A stretch of 9,327 nucleotides of DNA, taken from Negativicoccus succinicivorans. Lineage in GTDB: Bacteria > Bacillota > Negativicutes > Veillonellales > Negativicoccaceae. The stretch covers positions 1 through 9,327 of the forward strand of contig NZ_JAHAHH010000053.1 in NCBI RefSeq assembly GCF_018373335.1. The letters are read 5' to 3'. The position numbers and the translations under genes were made by a program. The notes under the pieces were generated by a model that was not told where the DNA came from, ran no database searches, and saw only the letters and a program-made list of their open reading frames with translations. Below are positions 1-5,520 of the stretch, one piece after another (the stretch's first letter is position 1; every line of letters starts with the position of its first letter).

Positions 1-1308
1 TTGAACTCGTTCCGGACGACGAGCCACGGTGCCGCGATAGAGCAGGTAACCGATGAAAAGTACAATGACCGCGCCGCGAATCGCTTCCAGACCCGCCGCA
101 TACATGGCGTACGTGGAATACGCAAGCGCCAGAGCGGAGATCCCGCGCATCCACAAAATCTGTTTTGCCGACAGACCCGCGACCCGCAAAAGCGTCGGCG
201 CGGCGAGACAGCAGTACAGATAGGGTACGACATTGGTAACCACAGCGAGATTGACCAATCTTTCAAATTGCGCAAACAGATATTCATCCATGGTCATCAA
301 TGCCAGCAACGATTGAAGGACCAACAGGATCAGCGTGCCGTTAACAGGCACACCCTGTTTGGAAAGACGGCTGAATACTTTCGGAAATACGCCGTTTTGC
401 GCGCTGCTTTTAAACACCTGCGCGAGCGTGAATTGCCAGCAAAGCAGCGCTCCCATGCAGGAAATAACCATCATCGCCATAACGATTTTGCCAATGGTAC
501 CACCAAACAATACGGCGAAAGTCAAACCGAACGGCGCATTGGAATGCAGTAAATCAAGATTCGGCACAATGCCCGCCATCACGTTGGTCGAAGCAATGTA
601 GACAACGGCGACGTCAAGCGTGCCGAAGAAGGTGGCGCGCGGTACATCCCGCTGCGGATTTTCAATCGCGTCCATATTCACGGCCGCGGATTCAAAACCG
701 AGGAATGCCCAAAGGGTCAGCGTGACGGATTCACTGACCGCGGAAAAGAACGGCGTCTCGGACGGATTCCACGACTCGATATAGAGCGTGGAATCAAACC
801 AAAACCAACCGGCGACGGTTAAGAAAAGAACGGGCAAAAGCGATCCCCAAACCGTCACGGAACTGATGCTCCCCGTCCAACGGCTGCCGCCGAAATTGAG
901 CACACCCGCCACCCACAAAAGCAGCATGGTAGCGGCGGCAATTTGGCCGGGATGCGGTTGCCAGCCGAAAAGAGTAGCGCCATACCCGACAGCCGATACG
1001 GCAATCGCCACATTGGCAATAATAAGGGAAACCGAATACGCGAAATTCGTCATGAAATAACCGGGCAAGCCGAAACGATACGCGGCATAACCGCCCATGC
1101 CGCCACTGTGCCGCGTGAACATGCCGCACTGGGCAAAAACGTGTGCCAAAAGCAATGAGCCGACCGCGGTCACCAACCAGGACAGAACGGAAATAGTCCC
1201 CACCTGCGCCAGCTTGGTAGGAAGCATAATGATCCCCGCACCCAACATATTCGCGGCGGTCAACATCGTCAGTTGCCACACATTCATTTTTTTCGTTACT
1301 TTTGCCAA
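1..1308 (-). CDS. potE: Putrescine/ornithine antiporter PotE (3' end cut by window edge)
   Basis: Twelve-helix APC-family transporter of the inner membrane that exchanges ornithine for putrescine or takes up putrescine. Translating the minus strand from 1308 gives 436 codons without a stop, aligning nearly without gaps to E. coli PotE (439 aa), so only a few C-terminal residues are missing. Residues reported to contact putrescine in E. coli PotE (Cys62, Trp201, Glu207, Trp292, Tyr425) all occur here shifted by one: C61, W200, E206, W291, Y424. The GAGIIMLPTK segment at residues 23-32 is the APC first-helix signature. I chose the TTG at 1308 because AGGTG lies 7 bases upstream and the N-terminus (MAKVTKKMNVWQL) then matches PotE in length; ATG 1287 would lack a ribosome site and drop seven residues. 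No decarboxylase gene lies upstream; one could follow beyond the left edge. The family assignment is secure; substrate specificity is inferred from conserved residues. Confidence 0.93.
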   Translation of the reverse strand, partial: MAKVTKKMNVWQLTMLTAANMLGAGIIMLPTKLAQVGTISVLSWLVTAVGSLLLAHVFAQCGMFTRHSGGMGGYAAYRFGLPGYFMTNFAYSVSLIIANVAIAVSAVGYGATLFGWQPHPGQIAAATMLLLWVAGVLNFGGSRWTGSISSVTVWGSLLPVLFLTVAGWFWFDSTLYIESWNPSETPFFSAVSESVTLTLWAFLGFESAAVNMDAIENPQRDVPRATFFGTLDVAVVYIASTNVMAGIVPNLDLLHSNAPFGLTFAVLFGGTIGKIVMAMMVISCMGALLCWQFTLAQVFKSSAQNGVFPKVFSRLSKQGVPVNGTLILLVLQSLLALMTMDEYLFAQFERLVNLAVVTNVVPYLYCCLAAPTLLRVAGLSAKQILWMRGISALALAYSTYAMYAAGLEAIRGAVIVLFIGYLLYRGTVARRPERVQ

Positions 1309-1425
1309 TGTACTCACCTCTCTTTGAATGTACCGTAGAGCGTTACGAGTCAAGTTCTTCGAAGCAATCGCAGACTCGTTGCGACTTGCCGACTATCGTA
1401 TCAATAATAGAGTTAATTCGTGCGC

Positions 1426-1474
1426 GATAGATCACGATAGATAATGATAGATAATGATAAGTAATGATAGATAT
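1426..1474. repeat. Five-unit 10-bp GATA-type tandem repeat
   Basis: Five consecutive units starting with GATA: gatagatcac, gatagataat, gatagataat, gataagtaat and the 9-base gatagatat. Units two and three are identical. The period is close to one DNA helical turn, so the array would put the same motif on one face of the DNA upstream of potE. It could be a multi-site operator, a slippage-prone tract or a neutral expansion; the sequence does not decide. Confidence 0.8.
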
Positions 1475-1585
1475 GAATAAATCACATTTTTGCTCGTTTT
1501 TTCTCTTTGGTGCATTTATTTTAACACCTATCCTCCTCTTTGCATAGTACTTTATAAAATTTATTTTTCGTTTTTAAAACGAATA

Positions 1586-1612
1586 GAAAAAGCCCTTTTT
1601 TAGGGCTTTTTC
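1586..1612. terminator. Orphan intrinsic terminator, symmetric on both strands
   Basis: An 11-bp perfect stem (1586-1596 with 1602-1612) closes a five-T loop: GAAAAAGCCCT pairs with AGGGCTTTTTC. The A-run and T-run make it usable in either direction. No called gene ends at it: potE begins to its left reading away, and the riboswitch promoter begins ten bases to its right. It could insulate the two divergent units or end an unannotated short plus-strand transcript. Confidence 0.65.
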
Positions 1613-1621
1613 GGTCTTACC

Positions 1622-1651
1622 TTGATAACCTCTTTTTATATTTGGTATAAT
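1622..1651 (+). promoter_or_regulatory. Sigma-A-type promoter of the riboswitch-terC unit
   Basis: TTGATA at 1622-1627 and a perfect TATAAT at 1646-1651 are separated by 18 bases. The expected transcription start near 1658 falls at the first base of the riboswitch P1 helix (1659), which independently supports both calls. Confidence 0.85.
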
Positions 1652-1658
1652 AACTTTC

Positions 1659-1748
1659 GTAAAAGGGAGTAACTAATTTGTCGTCGTCAACAACCCTGCT
1701 GATAAAAAAGCTGGCGCGACCATCCACAGGATGCAGTGAGACTTTTAC
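1659..1748 (+). ncRNA. yybP-ykoY manganese riboswitch (aptamer)
   Basis: This class senses Mn2+ and commonly precedes TerC/YjbE genes. The closing helix P1 pairs GTAAAAG (1659-1665) with CTTTTAC (1742-1748). Immediately inside lie the two hallmark elements: the 5' strand GGGAGTAAC (1666-1674), close to the family consensus GGGGAGUAGC, and the 3' strand GTGAGAC (1736-1742), matching the conserved GAGAC block. Between them are helices with CCTGCT/AGCTGG (1694-1699/1710-1715, one mismatch) and CATCC/GGATG (1721-1725/1729-1733, three-base loop). The promoter directly upstream, the terminator sharing the P1 3' strand and the TerC genes downstream all agree. I recognised it from consensus and context; no covariance search was run. 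Confidence 0.88.
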
Positions 1749-1781
1749 TTGCAGCGTGCAAGGTAAAGGTCTCTTTCTTTA
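1738..1781 (+). terminator. Riboswitch expression platform: conditional terminator
   Basis: The strand 1738-1753 (GAGACTTTTACTTGCA) pairs with 1757-1773 through a 16-bp stem with one bulged G (1762), one G-T pair and a GCG loop, followed by the T-rich tract TTTCTTTA (1774-1781). The left arm contains the entire 3' strand of P1 and the conserved GAGAC element, so aptamer folding and terminator folding exclude each other. The logic predicted is an ON switch: Mn2+ stabilises P1, the terminator cannot form, and terC is transcribed. Confidence 0.85.
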
Positions 1782-1820
1782 TGTCGGAACATTTTATTTT
1801 TTACTGAGAAAGGCAGTGTT

Positions 1821-2534
1821 ATGGATTTTTTATCCCCTTCATTTTTGCTTTCTCTCGGATCCATTATTCTTTTGGATTTGGTACTCGCAGGTGATAACGC
1901 GGTCGTGATTGCGATGGCGGCTCGCCAATTACCGCCGCATTTACAAAAGCGGGCGATTTTTATCGGTACGGCCGGCGCGATCATCGTTCGCGCGCTGATG
2001 ACCGTAATCGCCACATGGTTATTAGGTGTGCCTCTGATCCAAGCGATCGGCGGTCTGATTTTAATTCCGATCGCGATCAAGCTGTTGCACCAGACCGGCA
2101 AAGATACCAACAAAGTTCTCTCCGCGACGTCGCTCAGCGGCGCGATTCGTACGATTATCGTGGCCGATGTCGCGATGGGAATCGATAATGTGCTTGCTAT
2201 CGCAGGCGTTGCCCAAGGTAATATTGTCCTCGTAATAATCGGCCTTTTGGTCAGCATCCCGTTGGTGGTTTGGGGCAGCCAACTGATCGCCCGACTGATG
2301 GATCAATATCCGATCCTGGTGCCCGCGGGAGCGGCTTTGCTCGGTTACGCGGCCGGTACGATGATCGTGCACGATCCGATCGTCGGTCGCTACCTGCTCA
2401 ACATTTCGCCGCTCATGGAACACTTCGTTCCCGCCGCGATCATTCTGTTCATTCTCGGTTTACCGCGCCTGCTGAGCAAACAATCATCCGCATCGACAGT
2501 TACCGAAGACAAAACGAATAACGAACAAAAATAA
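1821..2534 (+). CDS. TerC/YjbE-family membrane protein, probable Mn2+ exporter (first copy)
   Basis: Integral membrane protein of the TerC family, YjbE branch, whose members are typically found behind yybP-ykoY riboswitches and are linked to Mn2+ export. The 237-residue protein is hydrophobic throughout and shows the family's internal duplication: an acidic motif LDLVLAGDNAVV (D19, D25, N26) in the first half and ADVAMGIDNVLA (D116, D122, N123) in the second, which presumably form the metal site. The last 20 residues are polar and probably cytoplasmic. The ATG at 1821 follows AAAGG (1809-1813) by 7 bases. It is the first gene after the riboswitch and is followed after 21 bases by a paralogue. 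Family assignment is firm; the transported ion is inferred from the riboswitch and family knowledge. Confidence 0.9.
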   Translation: MDFLSPSFLLSLGSIILLDLVLAGDNAVVIAMAARQLPPHLQKRAIFIGTAGAIIVRALMTVIATWLLGVPLIQAIGGLILIPIAIKLLHQTGKDTNKVLSATSLSGAIRTIIVADVAMGIDNVLAIAGVAQGNIVLVIIGLLVSIPLVVWGSQLIARLMDQYPILVPAGAALLGYAAGTMIVHDPIVGRYLLNISPLMEHFVPAAIILFILGLPRLLSKQSSASTVTEDKTNNEQK

Positions 2535-2555
2535 TTTTTAAGTGAGGTCCTGGTA

Positions 2556-3236
2556 TTGGAAATTTTAACATTACAATTTTGGCTCTCTGTCGCGTCCATT
2601 ATTGTTTTAGATTTAGTATTGGCCGGCGATAACGCGGTCGTCATCGCGATGGCGGCGCGGCAGTTGCCGGCGCGTTTGCAAAACAAAGCCATTTTTATCG
2701 GCGCGGCCGGCGCTATCTTGGTGCGGGCGTCGCTGACTCTGGTCGCGGTCAAGCTGCTGACGGTGCCTCTTTTGCAGGCCATCGGCGCGTTGATTTTAAT
2801 TCCGATCGCCATCAAACTGTTGCTGCCGCAGGAAAATTCGTCAACCGGCGTGAAAAAAGTCGCTTCCCTCGGTTCGGCCGTGCGTACGATTATCATTGCC
2901 GACGTAGTCATGAGTTTGGATAATGTGTTGGCCGTAGCGGGCGCGGCGCAAGGTGATCCGCTACTCGTCATCATCGGTTTGCTCATCAGTATCCCGCTGA
3001 TCATCGGCGGCAGTAAACTGATCGCCCATTTCATGGAACGTTTCCCGCTGCTGATCCCGCTTGGGGCTGCGATCCTCGGTCATACATCGGGTGTTATGTT
3101 GCTGCATGACGGCATCGTCGGACCGTATCTTACGGCCTATATTCCGTACGCCGCCTATGTGGTTCCCGCACTAACGATTGCCATTGTGTTGCTTGTGCCC
3201 TATGCGCTCGTACATTGGAACAAGCGACAACGCTAA
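2556..3236 (+). CDS. TerC/YjbE-family membrane protein, probable Mn2+ exporter (second copy)
   Basis: Paralogue of the preceding gene, 226 residues, aligning with it without gaps over most of its length. It has a 20-residue identical block across the first acidic motif and the same key positions: D19, D25, N26, D116, D122, N123. The start is TTG at 2556, with AAGTGAGG (2541-2547) 8 bases upstream; no ATG or GTG fits the conserved N-terminus. The 21-base gap from the first copy contains no promoter or terminator, so both genes should be co-transcribed under the Mn2+ riboswitch. The transcript ends at the hairpin at 3241-3270. The C-terminus is shorter and basic (WNKRQR), unlike the polar acidic tail of the first copy. 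This looks like a tandem duplication followed by divergence; the two may form a heteromer or differ in metal affinity, which the sequence cannot settle. Confidence 0.9.
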   Translation: MEILTLQFWLSVASIIVLDLVLAGDNAVVIAMAARQLPARLQNKAIFIGAAGAILVRASLTLVAVKLLTVPLLQAIGALILIPIAIKLLLPQENSSTGVKKVASLGSAVRTIIIADVVMSLDNVLAVAGAAQGDPLLVIIGLLISIPLIIGGSKLIAHFMERFPLLIPLGAAILGHTSGVMLLHDGIVGPYLTAYIPYAAYVVPALTIAIVLLVPYALVHWNKRQR

Positions 3237-3240
3237 CAAT

Positions 3241-3270
3241 AAAAAACACCGCCTTGAGCGGTGTTTTTTT
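3241..3270. terminator. Bidirectional terminator between terC pair and SDR gene
   Basis: Six A's, then CACCGC (3247-3252), loop CTTGA, GCGGTG (3258-3263), then seven T's. The stem extends through the A/T runs to 12 bp. It ends the TerC transcript on the plus strand and, read on the minus strand, lies 21 bases past the SDR stop codon. Confidence 0.88.
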
Positions 3271-3296
3271 ATTGCCTTATTTTTATTGCCTTATTT
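3269..3296. repeat. Perfect 14-bp tandem duplication across the SDR stop codon
   Basis: TTATTGCCTTATTT occurs twice in a row (3269-3282 and 3283-3296). The second copy contains the SDR stop (3291-3293). It looks like a small local duplication; because one copy lies between the stop and the terminator, it does not disturb the reading frame. Confidence 0.8.
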
Positions 3297-4055
3297 GCTT
3301 TTGTGAATCATCGATCCGGTCGCCTGTTGGTTCGCCAAGATCGTCACATCACTGATCTGCACGCGTCGCGGACGGGAAATAACGAATGCGATGATTTCGG
3401 CGATATCCTCCGGCGTCAATGCTTCCACACCGGCATAGACCGCCGCCGCGCGATCACTGTCCCCTTTGAACCGAACTTCCGAAAACGGTGTCTCGACAAT
3501 GCCCGGCATGATCGTCGTCACTTTGATGTCGGTTTCAATCGTTTCAATCCGAATCGCATCGCCGAGCATTTTAACGGCGGCTTTCGTGGCGCAGTATACG
3601 GCGCCGCCGGCGTACGCGCCTTGCCCCGCGGTCGAGCCGAGGTTCACGATATGGCCGTTGCCGCGCTCGATCATCGCGGGCAGCATCGCTCGCGTCACAT
3701 ACAGTAAACCTTTCACATTCGTATTGACCATCTCATCGACGTCATCGAGATCATTTTCCGCATAGGGTTTCAATTCTCGCGCGAGCCCGGCGTTATTGAT
3801 CAAAATATCGGGCACCAGTCCTTCTTCCACAAGCTGCTGACCGACACGTTCCACCATCGCGCGCTTGGTCACGTCCAGCGGAAAAACATGCGTTTTCGCG
3901 CCGTATTTTTCTTCCCACACGGCGGCCGCCTGCGACATCGGTTCGGTGCGTCGAGCGAGCAGAATTAATTCATAGTTTTCTTGCGCCAAGAGTTCGGCGG
4001 TAGCCAGGCCGATACCCGAACTCGCGCCGGTAATCATTACGATAGGTTGCGTCAT
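3291..4055 (-). CDS. Short-chain dehydrogenase/reductase, YdfG-like
   Basis: Classical SDR oxidoreductase of 254 residues, closest in pattern to YdfG (NADP-dependent 3-hydroxy acid/serine dehydrogenase, 248 aa in E. coli). The cofactor-binding TGASSGIG is at residues 9-16, with the ARR segment at 34-36 after the second strand suggesting NADP preference. NNAG is at 87-90, the structural N113 in NTNVKG, catalytic S141 and the YxxxK pair Y154/K158, followed by PG at 184-185. All catalytic residues are present, so it should be active. I chose the ATG at 4055 because GGGAGGA lies just upstream and the protein then begins at the first Rossmann strand; an in-frame ATG at 4109 adds 18 non-homologous residues and overlaps the promoter. 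It is a single-gene unit, divergent from yjiH and convergent with the TerC genes. The exact substrate cannot be read from the sequence. Confidence 0.9.
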   Translation of the reverse strand: MTQPIVMITGASSGIGLATAELLAQENYELILLARRTEPMSQAAAVWEEKYGAKTHVFPLDVTKRAMVERVGQQLVEEGLVPDILINNAGLARELKPYAENDLDDVDEMVNTNVKGLLYVTRAMLPAMIERGNGHIVNLGSTAGQGAYAGGAVYCATKAAVKMLGDAIRIETIETDIKVTTIMPGIVETPFSEVRFKGDSDRAAAVYAGVEALTPEDIAEIIAFVISRPRRVQISDVTILANQQATGSMIHKSK

Positions 4056-4085
4056 GGTTTTTCCTCCCTGATGATTTCTATGTGC

Positions 4086-4094
4086 AGTATACCA
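4086..4094 (-). promoter_or_regulatory. Extended -10 promoter for the SDR gene
   Basis: On the minus strand TGGTATACT (4094-4086) is a good extended -10 element, 31 bases before the SDR start codon. No convincing -35 hexamer lies at the usual spacing, consistent with an extended -10 promoter. Confidence 0.55.
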
Positions 4095-4146
4095 TAGCAT
4101 TTTTAGCAAAATATAGACAAAACCTTGTGAAAAAATAAAAAGTATA

Positions 4147-4175
4147 TTGCAAATGGATTTTTGTTTGTGTACAAT
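4147..4175 (+). promoter_or_regulatory. Promoter of the yjiH-yjiG-iadA operon
   Basis: TTGCAA (4147-4152) and TACAAT (4170-4175) with an ideal 17-base spacer. Expected start near 4182, leaving a short leader with GGGAGG at 4193-4198, six bases before the yjiH ATG. The A/T-rich stretch 4100-4150 upstream could act as an UP element. Confidence 0.78.
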
Positions 4176-4204
4176 AGACTAAATAAAGTAAAGGGAGGCT
4201 TAGT

Positions 4205-4996
4205 ATGGCTCAAACAAATGAAGAAGTTCGCAATGCCGAACTTCACCAAGAAGAGCTTCGTCATGACGCCACCGTGACGGATCCTGTAGTGACGAACCCT
4301 GCCCCTCGGCCGGCGACGCCTCAAGAGGAGGGCCCCGCGATTACCTGGGGAAGCTATGTGGCATTTTTCGGAGCCTTGCTGTTTTTCTCCGGTCTTTTCG
4401 CCGAGGCAGCCGGCTGGTGGAAAGTGTTTGACTTTTCCGTCCTGAACGGCAGTTTCGGTACCTGGGAAACGGCGGCCGGTAAGATGGCTTCGTTCCGCGG
4501 TTCCGGCGGTACCGGCGCGCGCGACGGTTTTGTGTTTGCGCTGACGTTGCTTCCGGCTTTGATTTTCGCGATTGCTCTCATCCATGTGGTCGAAGGCTAC
4601 GGCGGCTTGAAAGTCGCTCAAAAAATGCTTTCGCCGTTACTGCGTCCGCTCTTGGGTATCCCGGGCGTGTGCGGTCTGGCGATGATCGCCAACTTGCAGA
4701 CGACCGACGCGGCGGCCGGCATGACCAAAGTGCTCTACGAAGACGGCTTGATCACCAGCCGCGAACGTTCCATTTTCTGCGGCTATCAGATTTCCGGCTC
4801 CGCGCCGCTTTCGAATTATTTCTCTTCGGGCGTAGCCGTGTTTTCCATCCTCTTGGTACCGATTGGCTTGCCGATACTGGTCATTATGATTTTCAAATTT
4901 ATTGGCGGCAATATCGTCCGCTTCTATCTGCGAGCCACGGAAGGCCGTGACCCGCAAGCACAGACCACCGAAGGAAAGGCGGGTGACGTCGCATGA
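4205..4996 (+). CDS. Nucleoside-recognition (Gate) domain membrane protein, YjiH-like
   Basis: A 263-residue membrane protein, first gene of the operon. A hydrophilic, acidic and proline-containing N-terminal stretch (residues 1-46) precedes a hydrophobic segment at about 48-70, another at about 108-128, and a long one at about 205-235; the C-terminal 20 residues are polar. The central part resembles the Gate domain (nucleoside recognition), including a conserved turn GIPGVCGLAM (151-160) and the polar segment GYQISGSAPLSNYFSSG (193-209). The gene overlaps yjiG by the ATGA at 4993-4996, implying translational coupling and probably a two-subunit membrane complex. In E. coli, yjiG and yjiH lie next to iadA, which supports the YjiH label. 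The domain family is fairly clear; the orthology to YjiH and the transported compound are inference. Confidence 0.75.
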   Translation: MAQTNEEVRNAELHQEELRHDATVTDPVVTNPAPRPATPQEEGPAITWGSYVAFFGALLFFSGLFAEAAGWWKVFDFSVLNGSFGTWETAAGKMASFRGSGGTGARDGFVFALTLLPALIFAIALIHVVEGYGGLKVAQKMLSPLLRPLLGIPGVCGLAMIANLQTTDAAAGMTKVLYEDGLITSRERSIFCGYQISGSAPLSNYFSSGVAVFSILLVPIGLPILVIMIFKFIGGNIVRFYLRATEGRDPQAQTTEGKAGDVA

Positions 4997-5478
4997 GTGA
5001 AGTACGCACTGCGCAAGTAAAACGCAAAGGCTTTATCGAGCTCTTCACCGAAGGCGCGTACAACGGTCTGATAATCGGCGTTCGCAACATGCTGCCGAAC
5101 GTCATGCTCGCCTTCATCCTGATTCACGCTTTGAAAATTACGGGACTTTTGGACTGGATCGGTTCGATCGCCGGTCCGATTATGTCGCTCTGGCTCCTGC
5201 CGGGTGTCGCGATCACCGTAATCATGGCGTCATTGCTTTCAATGGGCGGCGCTATCGGCATCATGGCGGCCCTCTTAGCCGCCGGCGCCATCAGCCCGTA
5301 CGAAGCGACCGTAATGGTACCGGCCTGCTACCTGATGGGCAATCCGGTGCAAAACGTCGGCCGCGTATTGGGTACGGCGGAAGTTCCGGGAAAACATTAC
5401 CCCATCATCATTTTCATCTGCGTATTCAACGCAATGGCTTCCATCTGGGCCATGGAATTGATCCTGGCATTATTCTAA
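4993..5478 (+). CDS. yjiG: YjiG-family membrane protein (Gate domain)
   Basis: A 161-residue membrane protein very similar to E. coli YjiG (153 aa) along its whole length. Shared landmarks are NMLPNVMLAF (32-41), ALKITGLLDWIG (46-57), the SMGGAIGIMAAL block (83-94) and LMGNPVQNVGR with the following LGTAEV (114-131). Hydrophobic segments at about 34-52, 70-100 and 135-160 suggest three or four membrane passes. Its start overlaps the end of the YjiH-like gene by four bases (ATGA), so the two are probably made in equal amounts and work as a pair. A terminator hairpin begins four bases past its stop. The family's biochemical role is not established; a place in peptide or metabolite transport is suggested only by the neighbouring dipeptidase. 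Confidence 0.88.
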   Translation: MSEVRTAQVKRKGFIELFTEGAYNGLIIGVRNMLPNVMLAFILIHALKITGLLDWIGSIAGPIMSLWLLPGVAITVIMASLLSMGGAIGIMAALLAAGAISPYEATVMVPACYLMGNPVQNVGRVLGTAEVPGKHYPIIIFICVFNAMASIWAMELILALF

Positions 5479-5482
5479 AACG

Positions 5483-5503
5483 CCGCCCTTCGGGGCGGTT
5501 TTT
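5483..5503 (+). terminator. Intra-operon intrinsic terminator between yjiG and iadA
   Basis: CCGCCC (5483-5488), an exceptionally stable TTCG tetraloop, GGGCGG (5493-5498) and five T's. It has all the marks of an intrinsic terminator, yet iadA starts 17 bases later and there is no room for a promoter between. It therefore probably acts as an attenuator that lowers iadA expression relative to the membrane genes, or as a 3' end protecting the upstream message. Confidence 0.75.
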
Positions 5504-5520
5504 GCTGAAAGGATACCTTT

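Larger units (their letters stand above)
1309..1621. other. Intergenic region between potE and the riboswitch promoter
   Basis: This 313-base stretch holds no convincing gene. It contains a 10-bp tandem repeat (1426-1474), a perfect palindrome (1567-1583) and an orphan terminator hairpin (1586-1612). Possible potE promoter elements on the minus strand are TTGACT/TACATT (1353-1327, spacer only 15) and an extended -10 TGATACGAT (1403-1395); neither is strong. A plus-strand pair TTGCGA (1379-1384) and AATAAT (1403-1408), spacer 18, could start a short transcript ending at the terminator. Two mini-ORFs of 27 codons, one on each strand (1464-1547 plus; 1515-1432 minus), are hydrophobic but lack well-spaced ribosome sites, so I do not call them as genes. 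Confidence 0.6.

Noticed and set aside
1..552. Long open frame on the plus strand at the left edge
   Set aside because: Antisense to potE; the protein is rich in Arg, His and Gln with no recognisable domain, typical of a complementary-strand shadow.
794..1279. 161-codon open frame on the minus strand starting MATDDVDRR
   Set aside because: It overlaps potE in another frame on the same strand. The potE frame matches the antiporter throughout, including its five substrate-contact residues, so this frame is a shadow.
1426..1474. GATA repeat array considered as a CRISPR array
   Set aside because: Units are 10 bp and contiguous, with no spacers and no cas genes nearby.
1678..1908. Plus-strand open frame covering the riboswitch and terminator
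   Set aside because: No ribosome site, runs out of frame into terC, and is fully explained by the structured leader RNA.
2390..3034. 214-codon open frame antisense to the second terC gene
   Set aside because: Its sequence is the mirror of the TerC codons, it has no ribosome site, and a similar antisense frame lies over the first terC copy (1745-2257), as expected for shadows of two similar genes.
3291..4109. Longer SDR protein starting at the upstream ATG (4109)
   Set aside because: The extra 18 residues are not SDR-like and cover the extended -10 element; the ATG at 4055 has a strong ribosome site.
4165..4174. TTGT/ACAA half-palindrome over the yjiH -10 element considered as an operator
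   Set aside because: Arms are only four bases and overlap the -10 hexamer itself; chance occurrence is likely.
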